From the NCBI GenBank assembly GCA_023055425.1, contig JALGPY010000003.1, forward strand, positions 77,041,491 to 77,105,490: 64,000 nt of DNA, given 5' to 3'. Under the pieces are notes generated by a model, which was not told where the DNA came from, ran no database searches, and saw nothing but the letters and a program-made list of their open reading frames with translations. The translations under genes and the position numbers were made by a program. This DNA is from Linanthus parryae. Taxonomy: Eukaryota; Streptophyta; Magnoliopsida; Ericales; Polemoniaceae. Below, piece by piece: positions 1 to 13,000 of the stretch (position 1 is its first letter; each line of letters begins with the position of its first letter).

Positions 1-867
1 ACCTACATGCTCTAATTCTCAAAAAACTTAACAAGAAGTCTGAAACCTCAAATACTATGAATTCGAAGCAACATCTGATGATTTCATTCAAAGCACGAAG
101 ATTGAGTTAAATTGTAGTTTCCTTATAGATAACCAGAGGTCAAACTAAAGTTTGGGCATTATTTTTGGGAGTTTAGTGATATAAGTGAAATTAGAGGGAT
201 TAGAAATGTCATAAGCGCTGTATCATGCATAAAAGAAGGGGAAACAGAGGCTAACGCGGGCAGAATTTAGGATTAAGGTTTGGGAGGGCACCTCGGTAGG
301 CAAGTTCGTTAGGGTTAGAGTTTATCTCTACTTACTCTTCTCTTACTCTGCTTCTTCGATCTTTGTATTAGAGTTATCTTTTTATTTCATTGAGTTGTAT
401 AATGAGATCTTCATCATTTTTGCACAGAGATTGATCATGAAAACTGATAGATAAGATTGAGGAAAGGGAGAAAGGAACTTAATTATAGCTATGTATTAAG
501 GGAGCCTTGTGCGTTATACTCACTAACAGCACCTGACCTCCCAAATCCGGCAAACCCTCATCTCATGAACAATTCATGGACAAAAACGATATCTATACAT
601 GCAACAGAATTTTGTAAGATAATTTTTCCGTTTGAGAGACCTCAAAGAACACGGCTGTTCCATTAACAGAATCAGAACCATAGCCAACCCAGTGGTTCCT
701 GCTGATTAACCAGATGGGCCAAATCCGAGTTTGTGGCATGATTTTTTATTGTTATTACTGTTGGTGGTAAAGAAAGAAAGAAGCGGAAGTGGCTGAGTGA
801 CAAACAGATCAAACCACAAGATGGCTAAGTTAAAAGGTTGAAAGGTGAAACATCAGGTAGTGAAAAA

Positions 868-1120
<253 letters not shown>

Positions 1121-2943
1121 GGGTAAAAGACACTGACCACCCCTGACTTTAGGATTAAATCCACCTAGCTACCCTGTGTTTTGGATAAAGACACTCCGCA
1201 CCTTTTTTTGGATGGTGACTAACAGTTGACTAACAGCTTGAAGAAAAAGACCGTTTTACCCCTGAAAGTTTATAAAATTACCCCCATATATTACCTTAAC
1301 CACTCTCTCTCCCTCATTTCTAACCCTATTCCCCCCCCCCCCTCTCTCTTCCCCTCTATCCCTCACAGCCGCCTCCCTCTTCTTCACCCCAATCTTCCTC
1401 CTTCGATACCAAGTCTGCTGACCCACGATTTTCCGGCCAATATGCCGTAGATATTAGCGACGGAGAACGGCCATTGGAGGATAAGCTCAAGCCAGATGAG
1501 ACCGATGAAGAAATGCGGCTTTTCGACGAACAGGTAGTCTTCGTAATCGCGGCTGTACCAGAGTTTGAAGTCAACGAGAGCCTTGGGGAACAGATCAGCG
1601 GGAAGGCATGTCTGTGAGTCGATGAGTGGTGCTCCGACGGCGATGGCCGTGAAGAAGACGACCAGTATCGCGTCTACGAGCATAATCAACACACCCATTC
1701 TCTCTCTCTCCGTCCGTCGTAGAGAATAAGATAGTGAGCCTCTCAGATCGATTCGATTCAAGATGACTGTGATGTTGGTCAACCAACTCTTTTTCAGAAA
1801 TTAAAGCTTCTTCGATTTGGAGTTCTCTGGTGGCTGTGCTATTTTCGATTCAAGATGATTGTGATGATTGAAACTTGTGTATCCTCACTATTGATAGATA
1901 GATGAACTCATGCCTTTACATAGTTGAGAATGCTTCAATTTTACATAAAAAGTTCACTTTTTGGATTTGGAACTTGAAAATTGCGTTAGTATTTCTCTCT
2001 GGTGGCTGTGCTATTTTTGAAGAGGGACAAAGTTATTTCAGGTGGGTTGAAGGTTGTAGCCAATGGTGGTGTACTGGGTGTTGAGGAAGGCAATTGAGGT
2101 GCAGGTTCTGTGAAGGTATAGGTGATTACTATGGTCAGTTTGATTTAGCCTAGCTCTAGGTACTGGTGAATTGGTGGTTTGTGTTGTTGATTTTAGGTGT
2201 AGGAATTGGGAACAGGTTCTGAAGTTCAGGTCTAAGAGGTAGGTGGTTGCTATGGAGGTTTAAATGGTCATGGTGATTTGGCCGTGGAGGTAGTGTTGGT
2301 GATTTGGAGGTTAGTTGGTGATGGAGGTGTATGGTTGTTGTACTGGACTTGGACGGCGGTATAGAGTTACAGGTGAATGGAGGATAAGGCCATGGCTGGT
2401 GGTGGTTTTGAAGGTGGTGGCTGCTTCCGTGAAAATGTCTCTCTCCAGCAATGAGAATAAATGAAATGATTATTTCTGTTTGGTGTGGGCTTTAGGAAAG
2501 TTTTAATCAACTCAAACAAATCAAAGCCCAAGTAATCGATTTTATGTATGCATATGGACGGTGAAGATTGCGGAGGCTGGCGGTGTTGTTGGTGGCTGAG
2601 CCTCTAGTTAATTTTTTTTGGTGTTTGGTGGTTGTTGTAGTTTGTGGCGGTGGTGGCGGCGGTGGTGGTGGTGGTGGTGGGGAACACCAAGAACACACAC
2701 CAAGAACATCAAGAGTAAGGGTTCAATAAGATTCTATGCAACGGACAAAATAATCCAAAAAACACACAGGGGCAATATAGTCCGAAAAAAGTCTATCTCC
2801 CACTTTTCTAACGGAATAGGACAGAAGGGTGCTAAGTGTCCACAGAATATTCCGTTAACTGGGTGCATAATGTCTTTTTCCAAAACACAGGGTAGCGGGG
2901 TGGAATTAGTCCTAAACTCAGGGGTGGTCAGTGTCTTTTACCC
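1121..2943. mobile_element. Mutator-like (Pack-MULE-type) TIR element with captured exon
   Basis: An 82-bp imperfect terminal inverted repeat at 1121-1202 and 2862-2943. Both ends begin GGGTAAAAGACACTGACCAC read inward. The 1.8 kb interior has no transposase. It carries, in minus orientation, a 92-codon fragment of a cellular gene (1423-1698), followed by GT-rich sequence with locally duplicated motifs (the string ggtggctgtgctattt occurs near 1829 and 1999). Long TIRs, a possible 9-bp duplication and a captured exon fit a non-autonomous Mutator-like element of the Pack-MULE type. The superfamily is inferred, since the insertion site is a TAA repeat and hides the duplication length. Confidence 0.8.
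1423..1698 (-). pseudogene. captured exon of a TMEM97 / sigma-2-receptor-like gene
   Basis: An open 92-residue stretch starting MGVLIMLVDAILV and ending ...YGILAGKSW. It matches what I know of exon 1 of plant TMEM97-like (EXPERA-domain) ER membrane proteins. It shows a first hydrophobic helix, the APLIDSQTCLP segment, a FKLWYSRDYEDYL stretch, and EKPHFFIGLIWLEL entering the second helix. After KSW the reading frame continues about 13 residues of unrelated sequence and stops, where an intron donor (TGG|GTCAGC) could have been. The rest of the protein (about half, including the last helices) is absent. It is entirely enclosed by the TIRs at 1121 and 2943, so it is a transduplicated fragment and not a resident gene. 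No stop or frameshift is seen within it. Confidence 0.8.

Positions 2944-3028
<85 letters not shown>
2944..3028. repeat. (TAA)n microsatellite, right of the transposon
   Basis: About 85 bp of TAA/AAT units starting exactly at the right end of the TIR element. Together with the TAA block at 1053-1120 it shows that the element inserted into, or was duplicated within, a TAA repeat. The 9 bp on each side are identical (taataataa), but the repeat makes that uninformative. Confidence 0.95.
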
Positions 3029-3354
3029 TAAAAAAAGGCAGACACAAATATTTGCCTGGTGTAATTAACCCTAACTTGCTAATCTTCAATAGTCTCCATT
3101 AGTACTCCATCACTTCCCTGTGATCAAAGCCCAGAAACTTACCATTCAAGACATGTTACCTTATAGGACACCTCAAACTCGTTGTGTATGAACAGAATTT
3201 CACACTGCAAATATACTGCCTAATGGGACTGGTAACAGCAGTACAATGATCCTTGAGAAAGTATAACTAGGGACATATGAGATGTAACAATATAAAGGAC
3301 GGTGTGCACACTGCCTTTATATAGAACATAATTGAATTCAATACGACGGCTAAC

Positions 3355-3633
3355 CTCATAAATTGCACTAGTTGGTTCCCTCGGAGAGAAGACACTTTGA
3401 AGTACCACTCCGTCAGGGAACTGAACCCGGATAACAGCTCTTTTGTACTTTCTTCGAGCAGCTTTTGCCTGTTTTTCTTTGAATGACTTGGGAACCAATA
3501 GCTGTGATTCTGCTATTTTCTGTTTTCTCATATCAGCTTCTCTCTTTAGCTCATCGCGTGAAAGGTTGTAAAAGGAGTCTGGCAGCTGAATTTTTGCTGC
3601 CACATTTTCAGGAACAGAGAAGAATACCCGTAT
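3355..3633 (-). CDS. PUX2: PUX2-like UBX protein, exon 2
   Basis: Second coding exon (93 codons, phase 0 at both ends). The acceptor reads ATGAATCAG|ATACGG and the donor GAG|GTTAGC. The translation starts [12 protein letters not shown], continues through a charged helix ([19 protein letters not shown], then a Lys/Arg-rich segment), and enters the UBX domain at [13 protein letters not shown], breaking after IYE. In PUX2 proteins the next residues are the rest of the UBX fold and a C-terminal tail. No such sequence is visible between 1 and 3354 on either strand, so the last exon(s) should lie beyond the left edge of the window. Read-through past the donor gives a meaningless tail ending at 3220. 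No frameshift or stop interrupts the exon, so the gene looks functional despite its long introns. Confidence 0.9.
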
Positions 3634-5114
3634 CTGATTCATAAAAAATGGCGAGGATCAGGTGTACTACCAGCAAAGATGTAAACAATGAAAATATTCT
3701 AAGGTATTAAGAGTTCAACAGCACAGAAAAAGCATACCTGACATTCAGGAGAAAGATTAGACTAGGATTCATGATAGTCAGATAAGGTGATTTGATTAAG
3801 TTATCCTAACAAGTTGGTGCAAAAAATAGTTAATCCAACAAGCTTTGAAGAGCTAATGACACTGTCTAATCTGAGCCTCTGAGGCATATAAATGTTCCAT
3901 CCTAACCAAGTTTGAGGTAAGTTAGGAGTCATTAGGGAACAAACTCAACATTAAGTGGGGATCCATAAAAGGATGGTTCTTCTGATGATGCCACAATCAG
4001 ACCAACTCACTCTTGTAGTTACACGAGGTCTGCACAAGTAGACCCTTATCTGGTAGCAAAATATTCCGAGCTAGCTTGTGAAGATACCAGTTGAGGAAAA
4101 TGTTAAGCTAAAATTCTGTAAGAGAGGAACAGATTGAATAACCCTCATTCACCATATTTGGCCTCTCAATATGCCCCTAATCAATCTGATTACTTTGGTC
4201 CAAGCATCTCTTTCCCCTCAAATTGTAATGCCAGGCAGCCAGGCCATATATATCACTACCATATACAAACGTCTATGACATGCAATACAGTACGATTTGT
4301 ATAGAGTATGAGCATTTTGAACATGTTTTTCCTACGTTATTCAGCGATGCCGTATAGATTAACCGTGAGTGACAAGCAATATACCACACAATCTATCAAG
4401 TTTTGCCTCATAATAATTCGCACGCTGAGGATAGGGATCTGATCGGATAACCCGTCATGGGTTGCAAGTTTGAATTAAAGCGCTCATTTACAAGTTGGGT
4501 TAGTGATTGCTGCCCGGGAGGATTATTGGGTGACAAGTCTTGAAAGAGTCAAGATCTACAACTTAACAAGCTTTTCCCGAACGTTAATGGGGTCGGCTGC
4601 ATGGATAGATCTCAGCCAGTTTCATATTTCCAAAGCCATCCATCCACCCAGTTTCATATTTCCAAAGCCATCCACCCACTCAGATTTAATGTTATCAAGT
4701 CTTAATAAGACTAGGACATCCTTATAAATTATCCAACACCCTCCCCCCCCCCCCCTCTTCCCCCTCTCCCATGACTATCCATAAATGCTATTCTGAATAG
4801 GGAGATCGAAATGCACATTTACAACATATATTATATTCATAGGCAAATGCGAATCCCTATATTGGCATGACAATGATTTTGATAGTCTTGTGTTCACTCT
4901 TGCAATAACATCCACTGTGACAGTGAAAAGGCAGAGCTTGAATCAAATGTCTGGAGTAATCAGGACTAACGATCTTCAGGTATTACCGACGCGAGGTATT
5001 TGATCCAAATTTTGTCCTGTGATACACTTATGATTAGTGGTCATAAACATACAAAAGGAACTAATGATCAAATGCTGACCACAGGGGTCTATTCAGTCAA
5101 CTCCTAAGACGGTC

Positions 5115-5227
5115 GCAAATGGGTGCTAGCTCAGTGGTAGAGTGTTTGAAGCTCCTGCATGAGGTCCCGGGTTCGAACCTCGCTATATGATGTAATTCTT
5201 AAAAAAAAAGAAACAAAAAAGAAAAAC
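5115..5227 (+). mobile_element. tRNA-derived SINE, copy 1
   Basis: A short tRNA-like head with an A-box (TAGCTCAGTGGTAGAGT) and a B-box (GGTTCGAACC) in the right order and spacing, followed by TGTAATTCTT and an A-rich tail. It is flanked by a 14-bp target-site duplication with one mismatch: ctcctaagacggtc at 5101-5114 and ctcctaagacagtc at 5228-5241. At about 110 bp it is very short for a SINE. It is not a functional tRNA because no cloverleaf closes on the acceptor stem and the tail is A-rich. Confidence 0.85.
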
Positions 5228-5564
5228 CTCCTAAGACAGTCAATAAACACACAAGTACAAGGTACAAGTACCTCAGTTCAAGAGCCTACATTGTACCTCC
5301 AAACAAAGTTGGACATTAGTAGAGATTTTCTGGGCGTAGTGTAGTGGCCAGAAAAAGAGGAATCATCTCTTGTCGATATAGCCAAAACAACTCGTCCACT
5401 TCTTTTAAGATGTCATTAATTCGAAAGAGCTTTTTGCTGCTAATAGCCTTGTGGCCGAGTGTGACAGTGTGTCACTTTTAGGTGCCTCACTATGAAGTTG
5501 TCATTCCATCTCTCGCTAGAGAAGTGGTTAAGGTAACTACTTTCACCATAAAGCATAACGACTA

Positions 5565-5790
5565 CTTCCTCCGTTTCAAATAATTCTTCCCACTTTCCAA
5601 TTTCGGCTGTTTCTCCTTACTCTTGCCACTTGCCATATTTAGTACCTTTTACCACTTTTACCTCCTTAATTACCAATTTAACCTTCACACCAATCCCAAT
5701 TACCGCCCATACCAACCACCAACAACCCCACTTACCCACCAATACTATAAGGGGAAAATACGACTTTTTATCACTTTCTTAAAAAAAATG
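5565..5790. repeat. MITE-like repeat beginning CTTCCTCCGTTTC
   Basis: The stretch starts with a CTCCGT-type motif followed by pyrimidine-rich sequence (TTCTTCCCACTTTCCAATTTC) and a run of CCAATACTAT/ACCCAC-like segments. The opening resembles that of the repeat unit at 29027 (CACTCCGTCCC...TTCTTCCC). No inverted right end was found, so the extent is uncertain. Confidence 0.35.
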
Positions 5791-7148
5791 TGCAATTCCG
5801 AAGTGGGCAGAAACACACAAAACAGAGGTAGCACCACTTTACCAGAAAGAAAAAAGTTTAAATTTCACTAATTGATATATTATGATTTATCATCTGTCTT
5901 TACTCTTTACAACATGGTGATTTAACTAGTTTGAACCATCATTGGTATCATTTCTTTGTTTTCTCTTCTTCGGTTTGCATGTCCTACTCAGGGGGAGTAA
6001 CTTATTTATTCAACTTATAGACAAATCTAAAGAAACAAGTATAATATCTGCTTCCACCACAAATCACCTTATGCAACTCTCTTGAGGCTATGTTTTATGC
6101 TCTTTAGAAAAAATGGTCATGAGGTTAAGGAAATTTCCGAAACCGCATGTTGACACCTTAGCAACGTGGTAACTGCAGTTCGCCGGATTTCAAAACATAG
6201 CGACCAACAAGTCATAAGTAAATAATAAAATGAAAAAATAATTAGTATTGAAATTAGTAATTTATGAATGACCCCTCCAAAATGCTGGATTGGGAAAAGG
6301 ATCAAAGTCAACATGGTTGACAGTTAAACCAATTTTGGAATGATCTCTGTACTCTAAAAATTGTAAAGGAGCACAAGTTTTTAGTCAATTTCATATTCAT
6401 ATCTCTTACACTTTTCCTAAAGTACCCTCTTCAAATATCTTTGCCTTAATTATGATATAGATTACTCCCCTTCACATGTTTAAATCAAAATATATCAGTG
6501 TTGATGCAAATATTTGCTTGGTTAGTGCTGAATCCGTAATTGAAGAGTTTCAGTTTTTAATTGTAGTGCACACAATAGAGAAACCATTGGTGTGGGAAAC
6601 AGACCCTCTGATCTGAAGTGGGGAGTGTTGCATGTAGGAAGATCTCACGCTAGGACACCCTTACCTTCGCACGACACTCCAAAATACGTGCCGGACACTC
6701 CAGCTAGCGTGTCTGGTTACTTTAGAGAATTTGATTTAAATGGACACTTGGAGGACACTTAGGGGACACTTGGAGGACATTACAGTAGCCCATTTATATT
6801 CATTAGACTTTCACACGGGTTGTGTTATTAAATATTTTAGCTTTAAATGCTTAAAAATGTATTTAAGTTAAAGTAAATACAGTATATATATTTAATTGAG
6901 GGCTCAATATATGAAAAGGTTGCCTTTTGGATCAAAAGTTCAAGTGAGGTTTTGAGTTCTCACATGCGAAAACTTCAAGAGTTTTTCGAGACACAACTCA
7001 TCAAACTCGGACCCACGTAAGCTATTCTTTTCTCTCTTCTTATTGTTATACTTAATCTATGTTTCTCCGTGATATTTAATCTATAAATAGTAAAGAAGTT
7101 CAAATCAATATTTATCATTTATTAGTATAAGAATTCAAATATATATAA

Positions 7149-8604
7149 GGGTAAAAGACACTTTGCTCCCTTCATTTTTGCAGAAAAGACACAACGCTCC
7201 ATCACAAATTAGCAATTCAGTAGAGGTCCTTGTAACAGAAAAACAAAATGACACTTTGCTCCCTCTGTGACATTTCCGTCTGTATTGCACAATCACTATT
7301 TTTGTGACTGTTTTGCCCCTCAAAACACAAACCCTAATTTGCTTTCCTCCTTTATTTTGTTCCTCAATGTCTTGTCTTCTTCTTCTCCTTCGCCAAACAA
7401 CAACCACCCCACACCAGCAACTTCTACATATCAACCATCCAACGCCACCTCATTAGACAACCCAACACAACCTCTATACAAAAACAAAGGGAGGGAGGGA
7501 GGGAGAGAGAGGTCGAAGAGAGACCAAGAGAGACCAGGGGCAGTTGTGGTGGAGGAGGTCTTTGACTCTTCCGATTGGCCATGGAGACGGCTAGTGAAAG
7601 AGCCAGAGTAGATTACAGAGCTTTTCAGTACCGGCCAGAATCAAGATCTTGAAGCCATTTCTATCAGGCTTTGGGTAATTTGGATCATGGAATCAAAGCC
7701 GGTTCAAAGGGAGTAGAAGCACCACAAAGCAACTTGTGTATTCAGCTATTCACCGTCTTGATACCTGCAAATCCACCAATCCGAGCCTCGCAAGATCCAG
7801 TTTGAGCTCCCAATACTAGTAGCGAAGGAGGGACAGACCGAGAAGAAGCTTGGGATTTGACGGAGCGTGGTCATATGCCCAGAAAACCGGCAGACACGGA
7901 GCTTTACTCTGGAATCATCATTGAGTTCTGGATTTGATATGAATATGTTTTGAACAATTTGTAATTGGCTTAAATCTGTGTACTTATGTTTGGAGTTGTA
8001 AATTTGGTGACCGTCAATTGTATACAATCAATTTCTTACCTCGATCGATTTCTGGGTAACAAGAATTTCTTCTCCGTTTTAATTCAGGCAAACTTGGGTC
8101 ATATACCAGAAAAGTTCAATCTTTTTAAGCCAATTCTCTGATGAGGGCGAGGTTTCAGTTCCATTAACATTGAAGAAGCCCTGCGGTTGCCGGTTGGTGT
8201 TTTGCTCTGTTCAAGATATGCTTCTGTGTCTCTTCCTCTACTCCTCCACCTCTTCTTCTTCTTGTATTTTTTAAGTTGATATGAATATGTTTTGAAAAAT
8301 TTGCAGTTGGGACGCTTAAATCTATATATTTTTGTTTGGATTCGTAAATTTGGTGGTGGTTCGGTGGACTGGTGGCGGTAGTGTGGTGGTGTTCTTGTTT
8401 TGTTCATGGTTTTTTGGTTTTTTGGAATTTGTTTTGTTTTTGTTAAACACAGAGAGAGAGGAGGAGGGCGTTAACGACTTTTCAACCTATCATTAGTCTC
8501 CGTTGACTCCGTTAGTCTTATAAGGGTGTCTGATGAATTGCTAATTTGTGAGGGAGCAATGTGTCTTTTCTTCAAAAGTGAAGGGAGCAAAGTGTCTTTT
8601 ACCC
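7149..8604. mobile_element. Mutator-like TIR element, second family member
   Basis: A 72-bp imperfect terminal inverted repeat at 7149-7220 and 8533-8604. Read inward, both ends begin GGGTAAAAGACACTTTGCTC. The outermost 14 bases match the element at 1121-2943, while the rest of the TIR differs, so these are related but distinct families. The 9-bp flanks are tatatataa on the left and tatatatat on the right, 8 of 9 identical. The interior has no transposase and no cellular gene I recognise. It contains a (GGGA)n tract near 7490-7512 and an internal direct duplication (7934-8012 versus 8278-8356). Confidence 0.8.
7934..8356. repeat. internal direct duplication in the TIR element
   Basis: The segment beginning gatatgaatatgttttga at about 7936 recurs at about 8278. 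Both copies continue with a similar TTGNA-TTGG...TTAAATCT...TTTGGA-T-GTAAATTTGGTG pattern for roughly 80 bp. The period is about 343 bp. It indicates an internal duplication before or during mobility of the element. Confidence 0.6.
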
Positions 8605-10042
8605 TATATATATAAATATAATAATTATGTTGACATATCCCTCTTGTGTCGTGTCCTAATTTTTTGAAAAACGCGTATCCCATGTCCATTCACATGTCGT
8701 ATCCGACACCCGTATCCGTATCCGTACTTCTTAGCTCCTATGTATCAAACTGAGTTTGGTTTATAGAGTCTTACAACTATATCGAATCCTTCGTGGTTGA
8801 TTGTGCCTAAAGGAGAAAAAGAATAAAGATTGTATATTTATTTACTGAACCAACGAGTCGCGAGGGTGTTACTTCCAAATAGGGAATAAAAATTTGTTGG
8901 TGGTTTATAGAAAAAAAATGTGAATTAGATTTATAGCAACCTATTGTTTAACTTGCATGTATCAATTCTATTTCACTTGTGCTATTGACTGTGCAAAAGA
9001 TGTTTCAAAAATTTGAGATATTGGTATGGTCGACGTGGTAAGACAGAGAATTCACGGTTTCGGAATAAGGAAAAGTGATGAAGATATAAAGAGACACTTA
9101 AACCAAGAACCTGCTAAACAACCAATGAAACCTCCAACAAAGTTCCACACAAGCCTAAATATTAAACTAAATAGCAAGATAAGTGCAGGACTGCTAACCA
9201 GAGATGACCAAGCCCAATTTATGGAAAATATGGCAAATAGACTGCACATAAACTGGCTAAACATGGGTTAGAATTAGAAATTTTGGGTGGAGTGGAATGT
9301 ATATTTGTAGTTAGTTTGTTGATTTCTTTGTTTGATTTTATATTATAATATGGAAAATTTCAGTTTCCCTACCTGTATTATTACTTTTCTCCTATGTACC
9401 TACCTCACATTTTCGAATGTATATTTTGCCTCCCTATGGTAAATGAGGGGTGTCGGAAGTTAACAACCGTTAAATGAGGGAAGCACTAGTTTACCCCCTT
9501 TATTTAGAGTTTTTTCTCCATACTTGCAAATAAGAGCATAACAATCGCCTCATCAGTGCAATGCCTATTTACACATAAAATCCCCCATTCACTAGGTGCT
9601 TCTTGTGTATAGTGAATGTCCTTCAAGTCTTGTTTGGTTGGTTGATTTATGCCCCCAAATTCGGCCAATACCATCGTTAGATGGAGGCTTAATGGAGATC
9701 CTCTGTGTGCTTGTCGGTTAGAATGGAGAAACCGTAACCAGCTTCAGAATTCTGGAGTTCTACTTGTCCATCACTCGAATTTCATTTATGGCTTCTTCCT
9801 CATCATATTTCGGGTATCGATCGACGACTTGACCACATTTTTTTCTCCATTTACATGGCTCTTTCTATATCCACTGCACCCAGGGATAAATTCTGAATTC
9901 CTGATGCACACCCTTACTTTCAGTTTCTGTCTACTCTGGACACAGGCAGGTGCGATACTACCAATAAATGCACATGTAATCATCCAAAACTCTGGAAGTA
10001 TTCGGTATATTTTTCCACATTATTGTCATAAAAGCACATAAA
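8605..10042. other. intronic spacer without recognisable genes
   Basis: An AT-rich part of PUX2 intron 1. A frame at 9026-9271 encodes 81 residues with no family resemblance. A block at about 9360-9500 (ctccctatggtaaatgagggg...gttaacaaccgttaaatgaggg) has the look of a transposon end, but I could not find its partner. Confidence 0.5.
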
Positions 10043-13000
10043 TCTCTACTATTTAAAAATTTACAGAGGTCTTTATGGTTCCTAATACTTTTCTGGACGA
10101 AAATACCCCTAATATTTTGAGATTGACAAAAGTACCCCTGATCAAATCACTTCCTGACGCATCCATCTCTTCCTTACGCTATAGCTTTTTTCGTTTCCGA
10201 AACGATTCTTCGTTTCCGAAACGACTCTCACCAACGACGCTTAAAGCCCACCCGATGAGAGCAATCAAACCTCAAACATCCCTGGCGCTCTCCGAATCAC
10301 ACCTTAGCAGATCAAGCCGTCGTTTAGATCGTCTTTTTTTCCGATCGACGAGACCGTCAGAGGTCACCGTGCTTCACAACTTCTTGTTCGATGATAGTCC
10401 AACTTTTTGTTGTTATCTTGGCGTAGTGAACCCAAGAGAGAGCACAGGGAAATCCACAGCAACGCCGACCTTGCCGGTCTCTCTTATATATGTAAGTTCT
10501 TTTCCAATAACAGAACATCTTCGCGTTTGCTGCACTTCTCATCTAGCACAGTACTGGTACTCCTCTCTAGATTTTTGTTCTTTAAGAGTTGAAGAGGTTG
10601 GAGTGTCTTAATATCAACTGTAATAAGATGAATACCCGTATAAATAATTTTATGATCTACAGAGGATTTGTATCATAAATTTCAATTAAAAAGAAATTTG
10701 AGAAATCTAATCCAAATCTTTATTGAGTTAGATCATGACCTAACAGATTCTTTTCCGCTCATATGCATATATTTGAAGAAACAAAGAACGAATTACTAAA
10801 GACTAATTAACTTATTTATGTTAATTACATATATCAATAAACGAACATGAAGAAATTGCAATCTTAACATTAAGGGCCTCATCATACCTCGGTCCCGGCC
10901 CTATTGCTACTTGGTACACCCTTTTAATTCGTATAGAATTTATATGATCCTTGAATATATTTCGGCGTGTAAAGTTTATCATAGACTCTAATTTGAAGGA
11001 TTATAGACGATGTATCACCACTCCCGAAAGATGCTATTTACCCTTCCGACCGAGTTAGTGTGACATTTTAAGAACTTTGCTACGTAAGTTCTATCTTTTT
11101 TTTTTTTTTTTTTTTTGAGAATTACATCATATATCAGGGTTCCTTCCCAGGACCTCATGCAGGTGCTTCAAACGCTCTACCATTGAGCTAGCACCCATTT
11201 GCACGTAAGTTCTATCTTAATTTTGGGTCGTTGTTTTTATTACTACTTACTTTGTCACAATCAAATGATTGTATTTACAGTTTAGATATGCATTGATTTC
11301 AGTGTGGCAATTATAGGGAGGATTAATCGTGTTTACTTTTATGCTGCAAGGTTTGAGCTGATTCCGATGCATTAGCATGGCATTGAGATGATCAGAGTAG
11401 TACATTGTTAATTTTTCATTTGAGCCCATGTAAGTCTCGTCGTTTTTGTCTACTCTTGGCGTCAAACTTGCAACATTTATGGATACATGGTTGATAAGGG
11501 TACATGGTTGATAAGGGTACGTGGTTGATGTTTTGTTGAGAGTGTTAATGATTTAGGGCAATCTGTTACTACTTCACATAACAAGTTGGTTCTAATTTTC
11601 GGAGACAATGGCAGATTTCTGTTGATTTATCTTTGATCATGTCGATGAACAGCTGAACTTACCGGGATAAAAGTGTAGAGGACATAGTAAAACCTCCGAG
11701 TAGCACCAATTGTGAACAATGTTCAACTCTTTAATTGCATTTGGTTGAATCGAATGATAAACCATTGATTTTTACCACAACCCAAAATCAAAGCCCTATT
11801 AAGAAGTTTTTCTAATGCACTCACTAGCTCAGTTTCACTCCTCTACTGACATGGTTCCATTGCATCGAATTCCTTCAGTTAGCAATGTGTTCCCTAGAGT
11901 GTATTTTCTACAGGTGAGGTAGGTGAGGCAGAAAAAAAGAGTATTTCTTTATGCGATGTTGTGGCCACTGTGTTTTTCTTAATTCGGAGTTGTTTAATAA
12001 ACTTTGTGATGCAGGGTGATTCTATAGAATTTGTGAATTTGTGGATTGCTTCGTATCTCTTGAGCAATGTCCATGGAAAACTTACTGAAACAGAACCAGG
12101 TTTTGGACCTTGCAAAGATGCTGAACAAGACCGGTTTGAATGGTTTTTCAAACTGAACCAGTGGGCCCAATCTACAGGCTTTAACCTGCAGCTTAATGCA
12201 GGATTTCACCACACCCTTTTGATACTTTTTACTTAGTTTACTTAGCCACGAAGTAACAGACTCTTGTATGCTCTTACTTCGCCATGAAGTAAAGTAGTTT
12301 TAAGGGTATGTTGGTCTTTCAGACCTTAGGGCAGCAATTAGCAGTACTTCTATAAATAGGGCTGTAGTTTTATGTTTTAGGAAGCTGAATTTGGTATTGA
12401 ACCTTGTAAGGTAAAGAACCTAGAGTTCTGTTGAGTTTTAACCCTAGAAACCGAGAGTTTCTACAATCCCCACTTCAGGTGTACTATATCTCATAGCCTT
12501 ACATCTTTATTAGATTGAACTTCCTTCTCAAGGTGTATCTTTGCGCCAATTGTAGTACCAGGTTGCCTTTGGCTTTCCTGTGCTGCATTACTTCGCGATA
12601 GAATCAGAACGCTCCCCCTCCCCCTACTTAACTACCTCACTCTAAGTGCACGAGTAATTCTTATTTACACAGTTCCCCATTATTTAAAATCGAGTGTGCC
12701 ATTGAGGCTCATTAGATGTGTGGTGTGCTTACAGATAAAACAATATCCTGGGAAAACCTACTCTTTCAATCATGTTTAAACAATTATACCTGGTAAATTT
12801 CTACTTCTTTCAAGGTGAACAAGTTGTGCATCATTCATTTTTGCGTTTATCTTGATGGCCTGAAAGTAGATCAATCATTTTTTCATGTCTATAGTTATGT
12901 CACGAACAGATCTTGGCCATTCTATGAAATAGTAGAGGAATTAATTTTTTACTTTTTAAAAGTTAAGATGCAAAGAGTGGTCCTAAGTTTTTTAACAAAT

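Noticed and set aside
2618..3031. 137-residue plus-strand frame
   Set aside because: Runs through GGTGG repeats, the TIR and a TAA repeat (poly-Asn end).
5127..5190. possible functional tRNA gene
   Set aside because: A- and B-boxes are present but the ends do not pair as an acceptor stem; an A-rich tail and target duplications show a SINE.
10075..10611. 178-residue plus-strand frame at the Helitron left end
   Set aside because: No family resemblance; composition typical of non-autonomous element DNA. Could be a captured scrap but nothing supports a call.
12226..12620. possible solo LTR (TATAAATAGGG near 12352 with leader-like sequence after it)
   Set aside because: No second copy, no TG...CA ends or duplication could be fixed, so not listed as a feature.
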